Assembly (NCBI GenBank): GCA_032718475.1
Contig: JAUCBJ010006803.1
Span: 1 to 64,000, forward strand
DNA from: Nemertoderma westbladi
Lineage: Eukaryota > Xenacoelomorpha > Nemertodermatida > Nemertodermatidae
Direction of reading: 5' to 3'
Length of the DNA stretch: 64,000 nucleotides
Numbering within the stretch: the stretch's first letter is position 1; every line of letters begins with the position of its first letter. Below, in pieces: positions 31,201-42,527 of this stretch. A program made the translations under genes and the position numbers. Under the pieces are notes generated by a model. The model saw only the letters and a list, made by a program, of their open reading frames with translations. It ran no database searches and was not told where the DNA came from.

Positions 31201-33318
31201 CTGAGAGGAGCACAAACAGTGTTCCCTCAGCTGCTCGAGCAGGAGACCCATCTCCCGTCGTCCCTCAGCTACCCACTCAACCGCCGAAGCGGGAGTCGCC
31301 AACGTTGTAGCGGGCGAGCGAGAGACGACGGGCGATAAATTCTTGATACCTCGCTCGGCGTCCAGGACGGGTTCGGACTCGGGAACAATCCTACTGGGCA
31401 CAGGTAGTTTAGTACTGTGCAAAGGGAATCTAGAGGTGGTTTCTGGGAGCACAGGTGTCTCTAGCACCGAAGGGGTGTCTTCGAGAACAGGCCTAATTAT
31501 TTCAGGCTCATCTGTTATAGTAGGGAGTCTTTCTATTTTAATTATTTGGTCTGTGGGCTCTGTACTACCTAAGTTGGTGTTATTTAGTTGCCTTCTAACA
31601 GCTGGAGGCAAATCAGGCAATTTTTGATGGTGGAATGTTCTTTTACGTCTACTTAGACGAGATCTATTTCCCTTGCCTTCAGTATCGGTGGTATCGCCTT
31701 CCTCAGATGATGTGTATCCCTGTCTTTTGGGAGTAGATCGATTCATCATCTGCATATTACTAGCTGTTAACTGTTTATTTATGCAGTCTTGATTCTCCTG
31801 AATGTTTTCCAATTCTAATTGGGTGGTTTCTTCAGTCGCTCTCCGTTCAGCTTCTGCCACTGCCTCTGTGGCCTTTCTCTCAGCCTCGGCCGCCTTTGCT
31901 TCTGCCGCTGCCGCTGCCGCTGCCGCTGCCGCTGCCGCTGCCGCTTTTGCCTCTGCCGCTGCCGCTGCCGCTTTTGCCTCTGCTGCTGCCTCTGCCGCCT
32001 TTGCCTCTGCCGCTGCCTCTGCCGCCTTTGCCTCTACCGCTGCCGCTTTTGCTTCTGCCGCTGCCGCTGCCGCTTTTGCCTCTGCTGCTGCCTCTGCCGC
32101 TGCCGCTTTTCTTTCTGCTTCTGCAGCTACCACTGCTGCTTTCTTTCTGTCTTCTATACGTTTTTTCTTTACTTGCTCTTCTTGGACTCGTGTGATGCGG
32201 AGTTGTTCATCGAATTTAGCCTGATTCGCAGCCCTCATTTCCACATCGATGGCATCCAACACAAGCTTGGTTCCTTCACTATTAGGGCTAAGTCCCTCTA
32301 ACCTTCTCCTCAACTCGTCATCACCTAAAAAACGTTGATAGTCCGACAGATAGATGTCAATGGCATCCCTCTTATGCGGTTTCTCTGCCGTCGCTTCACT
32401 TTCCACTTGGGAATAAGTAGCGTCTGTTGATTCTCCATGGGTTGAGTGCTCCTCCAGCTGAGCTTTCCACTGAGCTGTTCCTTGAACCTGGCGACTCACC
32501 CGTTGAAACCAAGTTTTTACGGCAACTTGCAACGACGTGTCTTGTCTTCGTTTAGAAGCCTCCTCAAAGGCCGATAATATTAACCTGATTCGTAGAATTC
32601 TTTCTCTTACTTGATAAAGCAGCTGTCCCTGCTCTTGAGGTCCTTGAGGTTGTTGTAACAGTTGTTTTTCTACTCGCTCCATAGAGCTGAAGAATCCCTG
32701 TGCGTATCCGGCTGCGGACCTCTTCCACACAGCTGGATCGATGGTTTCCTCGGCTACTCCCATCCGGTGTATGTCTTCCCAGGCAGCTTCGGATAAATCA
32801 AACGGGAGTCCGGGTCCGGGAAAGTTCCATTGCGACTCGACCATGGACTTCAGTTCTTCCCTTGTGTATCCAGCATAACTATCTCTAGTTGAACGCTGGC
32901 TTCTCGCCCAATCGATCTGGTGTTCTTCCACAGCGATCAATAACCTAGTGAGTACGGCTGCAGGAAGGATGAGAAGGGGATCTGAATAAGCCTCATCCGT
33001 CATCCTTGCTCCGCGTTCGGGTGTCAGCTCTGCAGTATCTTCACTACTGGAGCTGTTGAGCCGCTGAGAAATAAGTTCTTGGCTCGCGGGTTGTTGCTGT
33101 TCCGCTGCTTCTTGGTTCCGCTTGACCTGAGCTCGAGTGCCTATGACAGACCTACGATGTTGGACCAGCCTAGGTTCTTTTATTACTACTGGAGGGATGA
33201 CCTTCCTCACAGTGGGAGGTGAACTGAACTTACGACCAGACGGTTCTACGTCTCTATCTGAGTCGCAGATAGTTACATCTAATAAACTGTCTGACAGGTT
33301 CTGCTTAGTATCAGACAT
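28201..33318 (-). CDS. Gag-protease polyprotein with RT and integrase core deleted
   Basis: An uninterrupted frame of 1705 codons. Residues 1-400 are unrecognised and mainly helical. Residues about 400-480 are an Ala/Glu/Lys-rich coiled coil. A DUF1759-type capsid region of BEL/Pao Gag lies near 845-1000 (VKFNGDEMKWLPFNEYYKDN, RQVWDTLNIRYGN). Cys/His knuckles follow near 1126-1185 (CVLCDGPHRLNAC, CYNCLRRGHQRRTC, CAKCGAKHH). A retroviral-type aspartic protease lies near 1303 (ALLDSGSTGTF, DUF1758-like). After VGWYLTGPSRRTL the frame jumps to the end of the RNase H/linker region (NPTDIASRG, near 1506) and then to an integrase-N remnant (YSSWNRLCKAVVYL, near 1626). The entire RT, most of RNase H and the integrase catalytic core are absent, yet the frame stays open. 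Particle and protease functions could survive; reverse transcription would need another element. Confidence 0.9.
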   Translation of the reverse strand: MSDTKQNLSDSLLDVTICDSDRDVEPSGRKFSSPPTVRKVIPPVVIKEPRLVQHRRSVIGTRAQVKRNQEAAEQQQPASQELISQRLNSSSSEDTAELTPERGARMTDEAYSDPLLILPAAVLTRLLIAVEEHQIDWARSQRSTRDSYAGYTREELKSMVESQWNFPGPGLPFDLSEAAWEDIHRMGVAEETIDPAVWKRSAAGYAQGFFSSMERVEKQLLQQPQGPQEQGQLLYQVRERILRIRLILSAFEEASKRRQDTSLQVAVKTWFQRVSRQVQGTAQWKAQLEEHSTHGESTDATYSQVESEATAEKPHKRDAIDIYLSDYQRFLGDDELRRRLEGLSPNSEGTKLVLDAIDVEMRAANQAKFDEQLRITRVQEEQVKKKRIEDRKKAAVVAAEAERKAAAAEAAAEAKAAAAAAEAKAAAVEAKAAEAAAEAKAAEAAAEAKAAAAAAEAKAAAAAAAAAAAAAAEAKAAEAERKATEAVAEAERRATEETTQLELENIQENQDCINKQLTASNMQMMNRSTPKRQGYTSSEEGDTTDTEGKGNRSRLSRRKRTFHHQKLPDLPPAVRRQLNNTNLGSTEPTDQIIKIERLPTITDEPEIIRPVLEDTPSVLETPVLPETTSRFPLHSTKLPVPSRIVPESEPVLDAERGIKNLSPVVSRSPATTLATPASAVEWVAEGRREMGLLLEQLREHCLCSSQQVREMEETVQQLKGTVRESRLELQKVQQSIALECDKLVNIQRGITPPPVTMCQPVRSEVFHVQGVEPTRIHTASEVETPIVNPIQGNYKPVDNNIPYRPDHNPRNLYTDNSIFNNTMAQESFTRQMARTEARQAVKVGEIVKFNGDEMKWLPFNEYYKDNIQNSVLSNGEKLRFLIECLEGSPKSMALKFIGHPDGLRQVWDTLNIRYGNRTNIARYLYAKLMAPRKFLSSGIIEFSDEIQEICRQLDWLGKSHEYQNSMVVGALASTLPKGGVGTRWGKKVLYMMEQQRRDPTMTDLMSFLDREVKLQLLRQSREKTLENKVSEKPVSRRRVTPVCYTDDGESQTSQGEDSRKDTDRSYYVNKMPKDQVSKSESRPNDRREPVQKTLPTSPKRIQVRKPEERTSVHHIAQVKVSNIKPKCVLCDGPHRLNACDKFLRKSLKDRREVMWDKRLCYNCLRRGHQRRTCYSDARCAKCGAKHHILLHTEFERNSPSQVSESELHVQFSDVNDTDQSEMEGFYTDEFSDENESCYLINTTAVYRALMYEKDTDSDLTLTTSDQQPSWKAPTSNIGIREFPVVQLRVHGPQKSYIVNALLDSGSTGTFIDKELAEVIFAGQPKFRTKLNMSGIMQVWNSTVAADYYIGELSTPQDKLGEYSIRSVKMVAIKNFATTQVEPYNWDEDDHAQQLNIPRFDTDYPGVQILIGQNAHEALETLEKRPTQPQPLQTYAVRTRVGWYLTGPSRRTLRERLLQDRVCQVSEWEDDTSEGDDPTEGTPYSSDNDDISSNVDQWRYCPKKFNPTDIASRGATPQELTDTTDRLGEPDFLSKEDEWPPHLTPTEIRPAKGAEKVKPKTRTGGAELFEPGIDLSVLHIARDDAVDLDLPTASGSFMKIRESDWSSGTSDVSQGLSPLLQGATDHYSSWNRLCKAVVYLERCFYRHYSRMKRKPGIVFGMQRLNHPVGRLCLPEGNGGLSGNCGRQDSLPTTTSLILQTSRDSIT

Positions 33319-35779
33319 GTCTACGTATACCGTTGAATGTCTACTGCTGTATTACAGTCTGAGCAAGTCTAGTAACTCAGTATTAACTGCTAGCCTAGTA
33401 ATTAATTACCGATACTGCTACTCAGTGTAGTAGGATATATATATAATATATTAGAGCACCGGTATGCTTATAGTATATATAACTATATAAGTTTTATTAC
33501 AGACTAGGTTTATCGCAGAATACCGGTATAATTTTAGCACAAATATATATAAATATATAATAGGCCTATCGGGAATACCGGTATACAGCTTACAGTTTGT
33601 AGTATATATAATTCTGGACTAGAATTAATTATAAAGTACCGGTATAATTTCAGCCTAAATTTATAGAAATAAAGATAATAGGCCTATCGTAAATACCGGT
33701 ATGCAGTTTACACTTATAGTGTATATATATAAGTATAATTACAAACTAAAATTAATTACAGAATACCGGTATGATTTCAACCTAAAATTTATAGAAATAA
33801 ATATAATAAGCCTATTGTAAATACCGGTATATCAATTATTTTAAATAATTGAATTTCTGAACTTTAGGGTTACTTGGTTACTTTACTTACTTTATTACCG
33901 CTATTTGAGCAGTAGTCCAACTGATATTGAGACCTAATGGTTGTGTGGTAGGCCTACTATTTATAAATCGTTAGATTTGATTTATAATATATATATACCC
34001 GTTTTAATGGGTTTTGTCAATGTTTGAAATAAATGTTATTATTTCTGGGGAGTAATCACTACACAAAGCGGTGCGCTTTCAGTGAAGTGTTACTTATAGG
34101 ACACTAAAACAAATAATTCTAATTTACCTAAGTTACTTAATACTACAAATTACGTACAAATCGGGTGAGATTACAATCTCTAAATAAACACAAAAAATTT
34201 ACAAAAAACACAAAATACGAATTTTCAGGGTAATTTTACAAGAAGTCTACAAACCAGCCTAACAAAGGGTTAGAAATCTGGTTATTACAACGGACAGGGT
34301 ACTACGGTATTTGAAAATAATAAGTAGTAGTAAATACACTGCGTTGTCCAGATAGGAAAATACCACCGCCTGACGACCTACAGCCGTATCGCTATAGGTA
34401 CTACGTTATGTATCACGGAGTGTTCCTACCTAGAAGTTAATAGAGCTAATCGAACGTGCCTATCAACCACTTTACAACACAAATATAATGCCTACACTAA
34501 TTACTTTCGGAAAGTACTGTACACTAAACCCTAAATTAGGTACAAGTACTTGTATAACAAATAATTAGTAGTTAAAAATACTTGAACAGCTAAAAGAACC
34601 ACGGCATCTGCTGGAGTGACCGGTGCACAAAATCACCAGTCTTTACCTACGCCAAGCAGCCCGTGTAGTACCGGGGTTAATTTAACTATAACGGTATGTA
34701 TAACAAACACAATTACTGTAGGAATAAACTTGGGGAATGAATGTTGCGAATAATCGCATAAACTCTGAATAATAGATATTACGCTACGCGTACAAACTAC
34801 TCAAACAAAATGCAGACCAAATACTGACAGACTACCATCAAGCCTAAACAAACTACGGTATATGCAGACTCCGAAATGATTAAGTAGTATGCGTTCTAAC
34901 CCAGTAGTACGACTTATTCTTTAGATGGGGGTTTACCTTACAGCGATGGCTGCCCCTACTTCCTAACCGTTCTTTATCGGACAGATGCTTTGCACACACC
35001 GAAATTTCCTCAAACCCAACAACAGCCAGACAACTATCCAGCCTACAAATTATCTAAATAAAATTATACGCTACCTGTACCGACTACACAAACAAAGTAC
35101 AGACTAAACGATGGCAGACTACTCTCAAGCCCAAATAAACTACAGGACATGCAGACTCCGAAATGATTAAGTAGTATGCGTTCTAACCCAGTAGTACGAC
35201 TTATTCTTTAGATGGGGGTTTACCTTACCGCTATGGCTGCCCCTACTTCCTAACCGTTCTTTATCGGACATACACTCTACATGCACTGTAATCCGTTCAG
35301 ACCTAATCAACAGTTAGCCAACAGTCAAGCCTACAAATTATCTGTACAATCTGAGCAGGCTTACACGCCCTCTGCTCAATACTGGCCTACAAATAAATAA
35401 AACTTGACAGAAACAAGTAAACTATACAAAAGAATGAGGGGTGATCAATCCCTATTCCCCTGGCAGCCTACAGTATACAATAGATCACATCGAATAATAC
35501 TAATGTACTTATACGGGAAGTACCGGTTAGGACAGTTAGGCCTACGGACCTACAGAAGTACCGGTTCTGGCAGTTGGACCTACGGGCCTACAGCAGTACC
35601 GGTTCTGGCAGTTGGGCCTACTGACCTACAGATGTACCGTTCAGGTTTACCGGTTGACCGGTACTTTCAACTTTATTGCTTACTGCAATAAAGAAGCTAT
35701 ATCCGTTATTGTTCTTACCAGAACAATATTAAACTGTATTTAATGCCTACACTGCAATACAGACTAAATATCCGTTATT
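33319..35779 (-). other. E1 leader with two repeat systems
   Basis: This untranslated leader of about 2.5 kb lies between the 5' LTR and gag. It has the two-copy unit of about 290 bp (near 34770-35060 and 35060-35345) matching E2. Nearer gag (33440-33830) it has about three units of roughly 135 bp, each with two ATACCGGTAT palindromes and a TAGGCCTA. No long frame is seen. Confidence 0.75.
33440..33830. repeat. ACCGGT-containing tandem repeat in the E1 leader
   Basis: Units alternate ATACCGGTAT with the AT-rich blocks CAGYYTACAYTTATAGT and CCTAAATTTATAGAAATAAA. The equivalent E2 array is at about 37345-37715. Confidence 0.75.
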
Positions 35780-37002
35780 GTTCGCGCTTTCAGACCTTTG
35801 GCAGTTTAACCCGCCAAATTAGGATGTCTTCTAGATAATAAATCGCTTTAGCCTCTAACAAGTATTTGATTCACTACACTAGTTGAAACCAATCTGTGCG
35901 CGATCATTCACCCGTTGGATATACCCGGGAGATTGATTTCGACAGCTTAATCGTATTGCTATGTAAGCCTAATGTATTATTCGACTGACAGTATTATATA
36001 ATCTCTGACAATATTATTCACCTTCGGGGAATATTAACAGTTCCTTTAGGACGTGGCGCTCTATCTATATAAACAGAGTTATGACTTAAACTACTCACAA
36101 CGATATGGCTTAGTTACAATTCACATATATGGCGCATTCTTTAGGAAATGCTTCGTTATCAGTCTCACTCATACACAATGCTGCACAATACTGCACACTA
36201 ATCTGCCGATCTTCACTGATTTTAGTCACATATAAAAGGAACACGGACCGAATCATGTAGGGTCTATCAAATAACATTAGATTCACTTCAAACCACTTTA
36301 ACATAAGTCACAATTGTTATATGTAACCCTTCTCTCTTACCTTCGGTATATCAAGAATATTGGGTTTCGGGGTTATTTATCGTTATTCCAAATATAATAA
36401 TTCATCAACCATATTATGAAGAACTGACAGTAAATAGCAGTATAACAATATAAAGTATGCACAGGTTGTTTGATTAGGTATGGTATGTTATGTTGTGATA
36501 AATGCAGATAACGGATATATGTCCTTATAATTAAGCCTACTAGTGTAGGGCTAAAGCCGTTCTTCCTGGCTTAGAATCACCAACAACACTAAAAACTGAT
36601 AAGAATAACTATAAGAATACCAGCTACCCTTATTCTACAAAGATCTCACCCACCACAGAGAATGAGCATACAGATAGGAAATTCAGTTCAGTAGATCTGT
36701 GATAGGTCAAAATCAAAACCAACTCAAATCCTATTGGCAGATACAGAAAGCAGGGCTATGGGGCAACGTGGCAATATCAGCCGTTAGCCGTCGTCATGGT
36801 AGCGACACTGTTTTCAAGAGTATCGAGCTTTTACGTCACGAAATTGCAGATTATGTCCTCTAAAGTACAAATACAGAAGAAATGGCTTTTATGTCCTCCA
36901 AAACACCAGTACAGCAAGGACACGGCCTTTTTATGCCTGGTAAACCAACCACAGAGTACTTTACGGGGATAATAACCGGCTAATTACGCAAAAGCTTTTA
37001 CA
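35780..37002 (-). repeat. E1 5' LTR
   Basis: A 1223-bp TG...CA LTR, essentially identical to 23948-25135 apart from about 35 extra bases (GGCCTTTTTATGCCTGG start) near its 5' end. It is followed on the minus strand by ATAACGGATATTTAG, where a primer-binding site would be expected. I could not match that to a tRNA. Confidence 0.9.
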
Positions 37003-37847
37003 GTAATCTCAACCTGAATTGTACGTAATTTGTAGTATTAAGTAACTTAGGTAAATTAGAATTATTTGTTTTAGTGTCTAACAAGTAGCACTCCACTGAG
37101 AGCGCACAGCTTATGTGTAGTGACTCCCCCAGAAATAATAACATTTATTTCGAACATTGACAAAACCCATTAAACAGGTATATATATATTATAAATCAAC
37201 TCAAACGATTTATAAATAGTAGGCCTGCCATACAACAATTAGGTCTCAATATCAGTTGGACTACTGCTTAAATAACGGTAATAAAGTAAGTTAAAGTAAC
37301 CAAGTAACCCTTAAAATTCAGAAATTCAATTATTCTAAAATAATTGATATACCGGTATTTACAATAGGCTTATTATCTTTATTTCTATAAATTTAGGCTG
37401 AAATTATACCGGTATTCTGTAATTAATTCTAGTCTGTAATTATACTTATATATATACATTATAAGTGTAAGCTGTATACCGGTATTCACGATAGGCCTAT
37501 TATATATAAATTTAGGCTGAAATCATACCGGTATTCTGTAATTAATTCTAGTCTGTAATTCTACTTACATATATACATTATAAGTGTAAGCTGTATACCG
37601 GTATTCACGATAGGCCTATTATATATATAAATTTAGGCTGAAATCATACCGGTATTCTGTAATTAATTCTAGTTACTAATAATACTTATATATACTATAA
37701 GCATACCGGTATTCTAATATTATATATATATCACGCTATACTGAGTAGCAGTATCGGTAATTAATTACTAGGCTAGCAGTTAATGCTGAATTACTAGACT
37801 TGCTTAGACTGTAATATAGCAGTAGCCATTCAACTGTGTAAACAAAC
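37003..37847 (+). other. E2 leader, part 2
   Basis: After the GTAAT duplication (37003-37007) the E2 leader resumes exactly where it stopped at 23947. It holds the ACCGGT tandem units (about 37345-37715) and leads to the gag start at 37848. Confidence 0.85.
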
Positions 37848-40800
37848 ATGTCTGATACTAAGCAGAACCTGTCAGACAGTTTATTAGATGTAACTATCTG
37901 CGACTCAGATAAGGGTGTAGAACCGTCTACACCTAAGTTCAGTTCACCTCCCACTGTGAGGAAGGTCATCCCTCCAGTAGTAATAACAGAACCTAGGCTG
38001 GTCCAACATCGTAGGTCTATCATAGGCACTCGAGCTCAGGTCAAGCGGGACCAAGAAGCAGCGGAACAGCAACAACCCGCGAGCCAAGAACTTATTTCTC
38101 AGCGGCCCGACAGCTCCAGTAGTGAGGATACTGTAGAGCTGACACCCGAGCGCGGAGCAAAGATGACGGATGCGGTTTATTCGGATCCCCTTCTCATCCT
38201 GCCTGCAGCCGTACTCACTAGGATATTGATCGCGGTGGAAGAACACCAGATCGATTGGGCGAGAAGTCAGCGATCAACTAAAGATAGTTATGCGGGATAC
38301 ACAAGGGAAGAACTGAAGTCTATTGTCGAGTCGCAATGGAACTTCCCCGGACCCGGACTCCCGTTTGATTTATCAGAAGCTGCCTGGGAAGACATACACC
38401 GGATGGGAGTAACCAAGGAAACCATCGATCCAGCTGTGTGGAAGAGGTCCGCAGCCGGATACGCACAGGGATTCTTCAGCTCTATGGAGCGACTAAAAGA
38501 ACAACTGTTTCAACAACCACAAGGACCTCAAGAGCAGGGACAACTGCTTTATCAAGTTAGAGAAAGAATTCTGCGAATCAGGCTAATCTTATCGGCCTTT
38601 GAAGAGGCTTCTAAAAGAAGACAAGACACGTCGTTGCAAGTTGCCGTAAAGACTTGGTTTCAGCGGGTGAGTCTCCAGGTTCAAGGAACAGCTCAGTGGA
38701 AAGCTCAGCTGGAGGAGCGCTCAACCCATGGAGAATCAACAGACGCTACTTTTTCCCAAGTGGAAAGTGAAGCGACGGCAGAGAAACCGCATAAGAGGGA
38801 TGCCATTGACATCTATCTGTCAGACTATCAGCGTTTTTTAGGAGATGAAGAGTTGAGGAGAAGGTTAGATGGACTTAGCCCTAATAGTGAAGGAGCCCAG
38901 CGTGTGTTGGACGCAATTGATGTGGATAGGATAGCTGCGAACCAAGCTAAATTTGATGAAAGTATCCGCATCGCTAAGGTTCAAGAAGAACAAGTAAAGA
39001 AAAAACGTATAGAAGATAGAAAGACAGCAGCAGCGGCAGTGGCAGCGGCAGAAGCGGAAAGAAAAGCGGCAGAAGTGGATAGAAAAGCGGCAGAGGCAGC
39101 GGCAGAGGCAAAAGCGGCAGCGGCAGAGGCAAAAGCGGCAGCTGCAGCGGCCGAAGCGGAAAGAAAAGCGGCAGCAGCAGAAGCGGAAAGAAAGGCGGCC
39201 GAAGCGGAAAGAAAAATAGCAGTGGCAGAAGCAGAACGGAGGGCATCTGAAGAGACAACCCAACTAGAGTTGGAAAATCTTCAAGAGAGACAAGACAACT
39301 TTAATAAACAGTTAACAGCTAGTAATATGCAGATGATGAATCGATCTACTCCCAAAAGACAAGGTTATACATCATCTGAGGAAGGCGATACCACCGACAC
39401 TGAAGGCGGAGGAAATCGATCTCGCCTAAGCAGACGTAAAAGAATGTCCCACCAGTCAGAAATTGCCTGATTTGCCTCCAGCTGTTAGAAGGCAACTAAA
39501 TAACACCAACTTAGGTAGTACAGAACCCACAGACCAAATAATTACAATAGAAAGACTCCCTACTATAGTAGATGAGCCTGAAATAATTAGGCCTGTTCTT
39601 GAAATCACCCCTTCGGTGATAGAGACACCTGTGCTCCCTGAACCTACCTCTAAATTCCCTCTGCACAGCACTAAGCTACCTGTGCCCAGTAGAACAGCCC
39701 ATGAGACAGTTCAGGTCCTGGACTCCGAGCGAAATATTCATGATTTGTCGCCCGTTGTCCCTCGTCCGCCCGCTACAACGTTGGCGAATCCCGCTTCGGC
39801 GGTCGAATGGGTGGATGAGGGACGACGGGGGATGGATCTCCTGCTCGGACAGATGCAGGAGACCGTTCAGCAATTCAAGGGCACAGTAAGGGAAAGTAGG
39901 TTAGAGTTGCAAGAAGTGCAGCAAAGTATCGCGCTAGAACGCGATAAATTAGTAAATACACAAAGGGGTATACCACCACCCCCTGTAACAATGTGTCAAC
40001 CTGTTAGGTCTGAAGTATCTCATGCGCAAGGTGTGGAGCCTACACGCATCTATACTGCTAGCGAAGTAGAAACTCCTATAGTGAACCCTATTAAGGGTAA
40101 TTATAGACCTGTTGATAATGACATTCCCTATAGACCTGATCATAATCCGAGAAATTTATATACCGATAACTCGATATTAAATAACACGATGGCCCAAGAA
40201 AGTTTTACGCGCCAAATGGCTAGAACCGAAGCCCGCCAAGCGGTAAAGGTGGGAGAGATCGTCAAGTTCAATGGAGATGAGATGAAATGGTTACCTTTTA
40301 ATGAATATTACAAAGATAACATACAGAACTCTGTGCTATCTAATGGAGAGAAACTTAGATTCCTCATCGAGTGCTTGGAAGGATCTCCCAAGTTAATGGC
40401 GTTAAAGTTTATTGGACATCCAGATGGATTAAGACAAGTTTGGGATACACTAAACATCAGGTATGGTAATAGGAATAACATAGCTAGGTATTTGTATGCA
40501 AAATTAATGGCGCCCCGAAAGTTTCTTAGCAGCGGGATTATAGAGTTTTCCGATGAGATTCAGGAGATCTGTAGACAATTAGATTGGCTAGGTAAGTCTC
40601 ATGAATACCAGAATTCTATGGTTGTAGGAGCCTTAGCATCTACTTTGCCCAAGGGTGGAGTAGGTACACGCTGGGACAAGAAAGTGTTATATATGATGGA
40701 ACAACAACAACGAGACTCTACCATGGCTGATCTCATGTCCTTCTTAGATAGTGAAGTAAAATTACAGCTCCTAAAGCAGTCCAGAGAGAAGACATCGGAA

Positions 40801-42527
40801 AACAAGGTAAGTGAGAAACCCGTTTCTAGGAGAAGGGTAACACCAGTGTGTTATACTGACGACGGCGAAAGCCAAGTCTTCTCAGGAAGAGGACAGCGGG
40901 AAAGACACTGCAAAGATCTTACTATGACAATAAAATCCTAAAGGACGTAAGTAAATTCAAGTCTCGAACCAATGACAGGAGAGAACAGGTAAGAAAAACT
41001 CCTCCTACGTCTCCTAAGAGAATTCATGTAAGAAATCCCGAGGAAAGAACGAACGTGCACCACACAGCACATGTTAAAGTAAGTAACATCAAGCCCAAAT
41101 GTGTGCTGTGCGACGGGCCCCACCGTTTAAATGCGTGTGATGAATTCCTGAGGAAATCACTAAAGGATAGACGTGAAGTCATGTGGGATAAGCGGTTGTG
41201 TTATAATTGCCTCAGACGAGGACACCAACGGCGAACCTGTTACTCCGACGCAAGGTGTGCAAAGTGCGGTGCGAAACATCATATCTTGTTGCACACTGAA
41301 TTCGAGCGAAATAGTCCGAGTCAGGTGAGTGATTCCGAACTACATGTCCAATTCAGTGATGTGAACGACACTGATCAATCTGAGATGGAAGGATTCTATA
41401 CGGACGAGTTCTCCGACGAAAACGAATCCTGTTACATGATAAATACCGCAGTGTATCGAGCACTCACTTATGAAAAAGATACAGAAAGTGACCTCACTCT
41501 AACTACTTCTGATCGACAACCATCTTGGAAAGCGCCAACTTCCAATGTAGGGATTAGAGAATTTCCTGTGGTACAGATAAGGGTCCACGGACCAAAAAGG
41601 AGTTATGTAGTGAACGCCCTCCTTGACTCCGGTAGTACAGGAACATTCATCGACAAAGAGCTAGCCGAAGACATATTTGCTGGACAACCCAAGTTCCGAA
41701 CTAAGCTAAACATGTCAGGAATTATGCAGGTTTGGAAATCTACAGTAACAGCGGATTATTATGTAGGTGCGTTGTCCACCCCCCAGGACGAACTAGGAGA
41801 ACATAGCATAAGGTCAGTGAAAATGGTGGCAATAAAGAACTTCGCTACCACCCAAGTGGAACCTTATAACTGGGATGAGGACGATTTCACCCAGCAGTTT
41901 GAAATACCTAGATTCAACACCGATTACCCTGGAGTCCAAATACTCATCGGTCAAAATGCGCATGAAGCGCTCGAGACATTGGAGAAACGGCCTGCTCAAC
42001 CGCAACCTCTACAAGTTTATGCGGGAAGAACTAGAGTAGGTTGGTACTTTACTGGCCCTTCTCGTAGAACTCTTATGGAAAGATTACCAAAAGAACAGGT
42101 ATATCAATTAAGTGAACGGGAAGTGGAGAGCAGTGAAGTTTACGACCCAACTGAGGGAACACCATACTCCTCAGATAATGACGACATCAACTCCAATGAA
42201 GATCAATGGAGACATTGCCCCGAGACGATCAATCTAGCCGACATCGCTTCCAGAGGAGCAACTCCTCAAGAACTTACAGATACTCCAAACCGGTTAGGTG
42301 GACCCGACTTCCTAAGTAAAGAAGATGAATGGCCTCCTCAGCTTACCCCGGTGAAGATTAGACAGGCCAAGGGAGCGGAGAAAGTAACACAACCACTCAA
42401 TCGCCCAGCTGGTCGTTTATGTTTACCGGAAAGAGACCAAAAACTGTCCGGAAACTATGGAAGGCAAGATACTCTTCCCACGACCACCTCCCTAATCCAA
42501 CAAATATCTAGGGACTCCATAACGTAA
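37848..42527 (+). pseudogene. E2 gag-protease ORF, frameshifted
   Basis: It parallels the E1 polyprotein in order: the same N-terminus (MSDTKQNLSDSLLDVTICDS), a shorter and differently arranged Ala-rich coil, the DUF1759-type region (about 40195-40680), zinc knuckles (about 41096-41290) and the DSGS protease (about 41620). It is split by a frameshift near 39465 and a second break between about 40890 and 41055. Its C-terminus also jumps from protease to ADIASRG, so RT is missing here too. The deletion downstream is larger than in E1 and removes the integrase-N remnant. Confidence 0.88.

Larger units (their letters stand above)
23948..37002 (-). mobile_element. E1: BEL/Pao-type LTR retrotransposon nested in E2
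   Basis: On the minus strand it runs: 5' LTR (37002-35780), leader (35779-33319), gag-protease ORF (33318-28201), AT-rich spacer, decayed second ORF (26545-25214), purine tract (25143-25136) and 3' LTR (25135-23948). The 5-bp duplication GTAAT flanks it at 23943-23947 and 37003-37007. The element is 13.06 kb. Its orientation is opposite to its host element E2, which makes the whole region look palindromic. Its LTRs are almost identical, so insertion was recent. Confidence 0.93.

Noticed and set aside
31802-32301. Ala-, Leu-Pro- and Cys-Arg-rich plus-strand frames
   Set aside because: They are antisense shadows of the Ala/Glu/Lys coiled coil in the E1 Gag frame; E2 shows the mirror case at 38865-39263.
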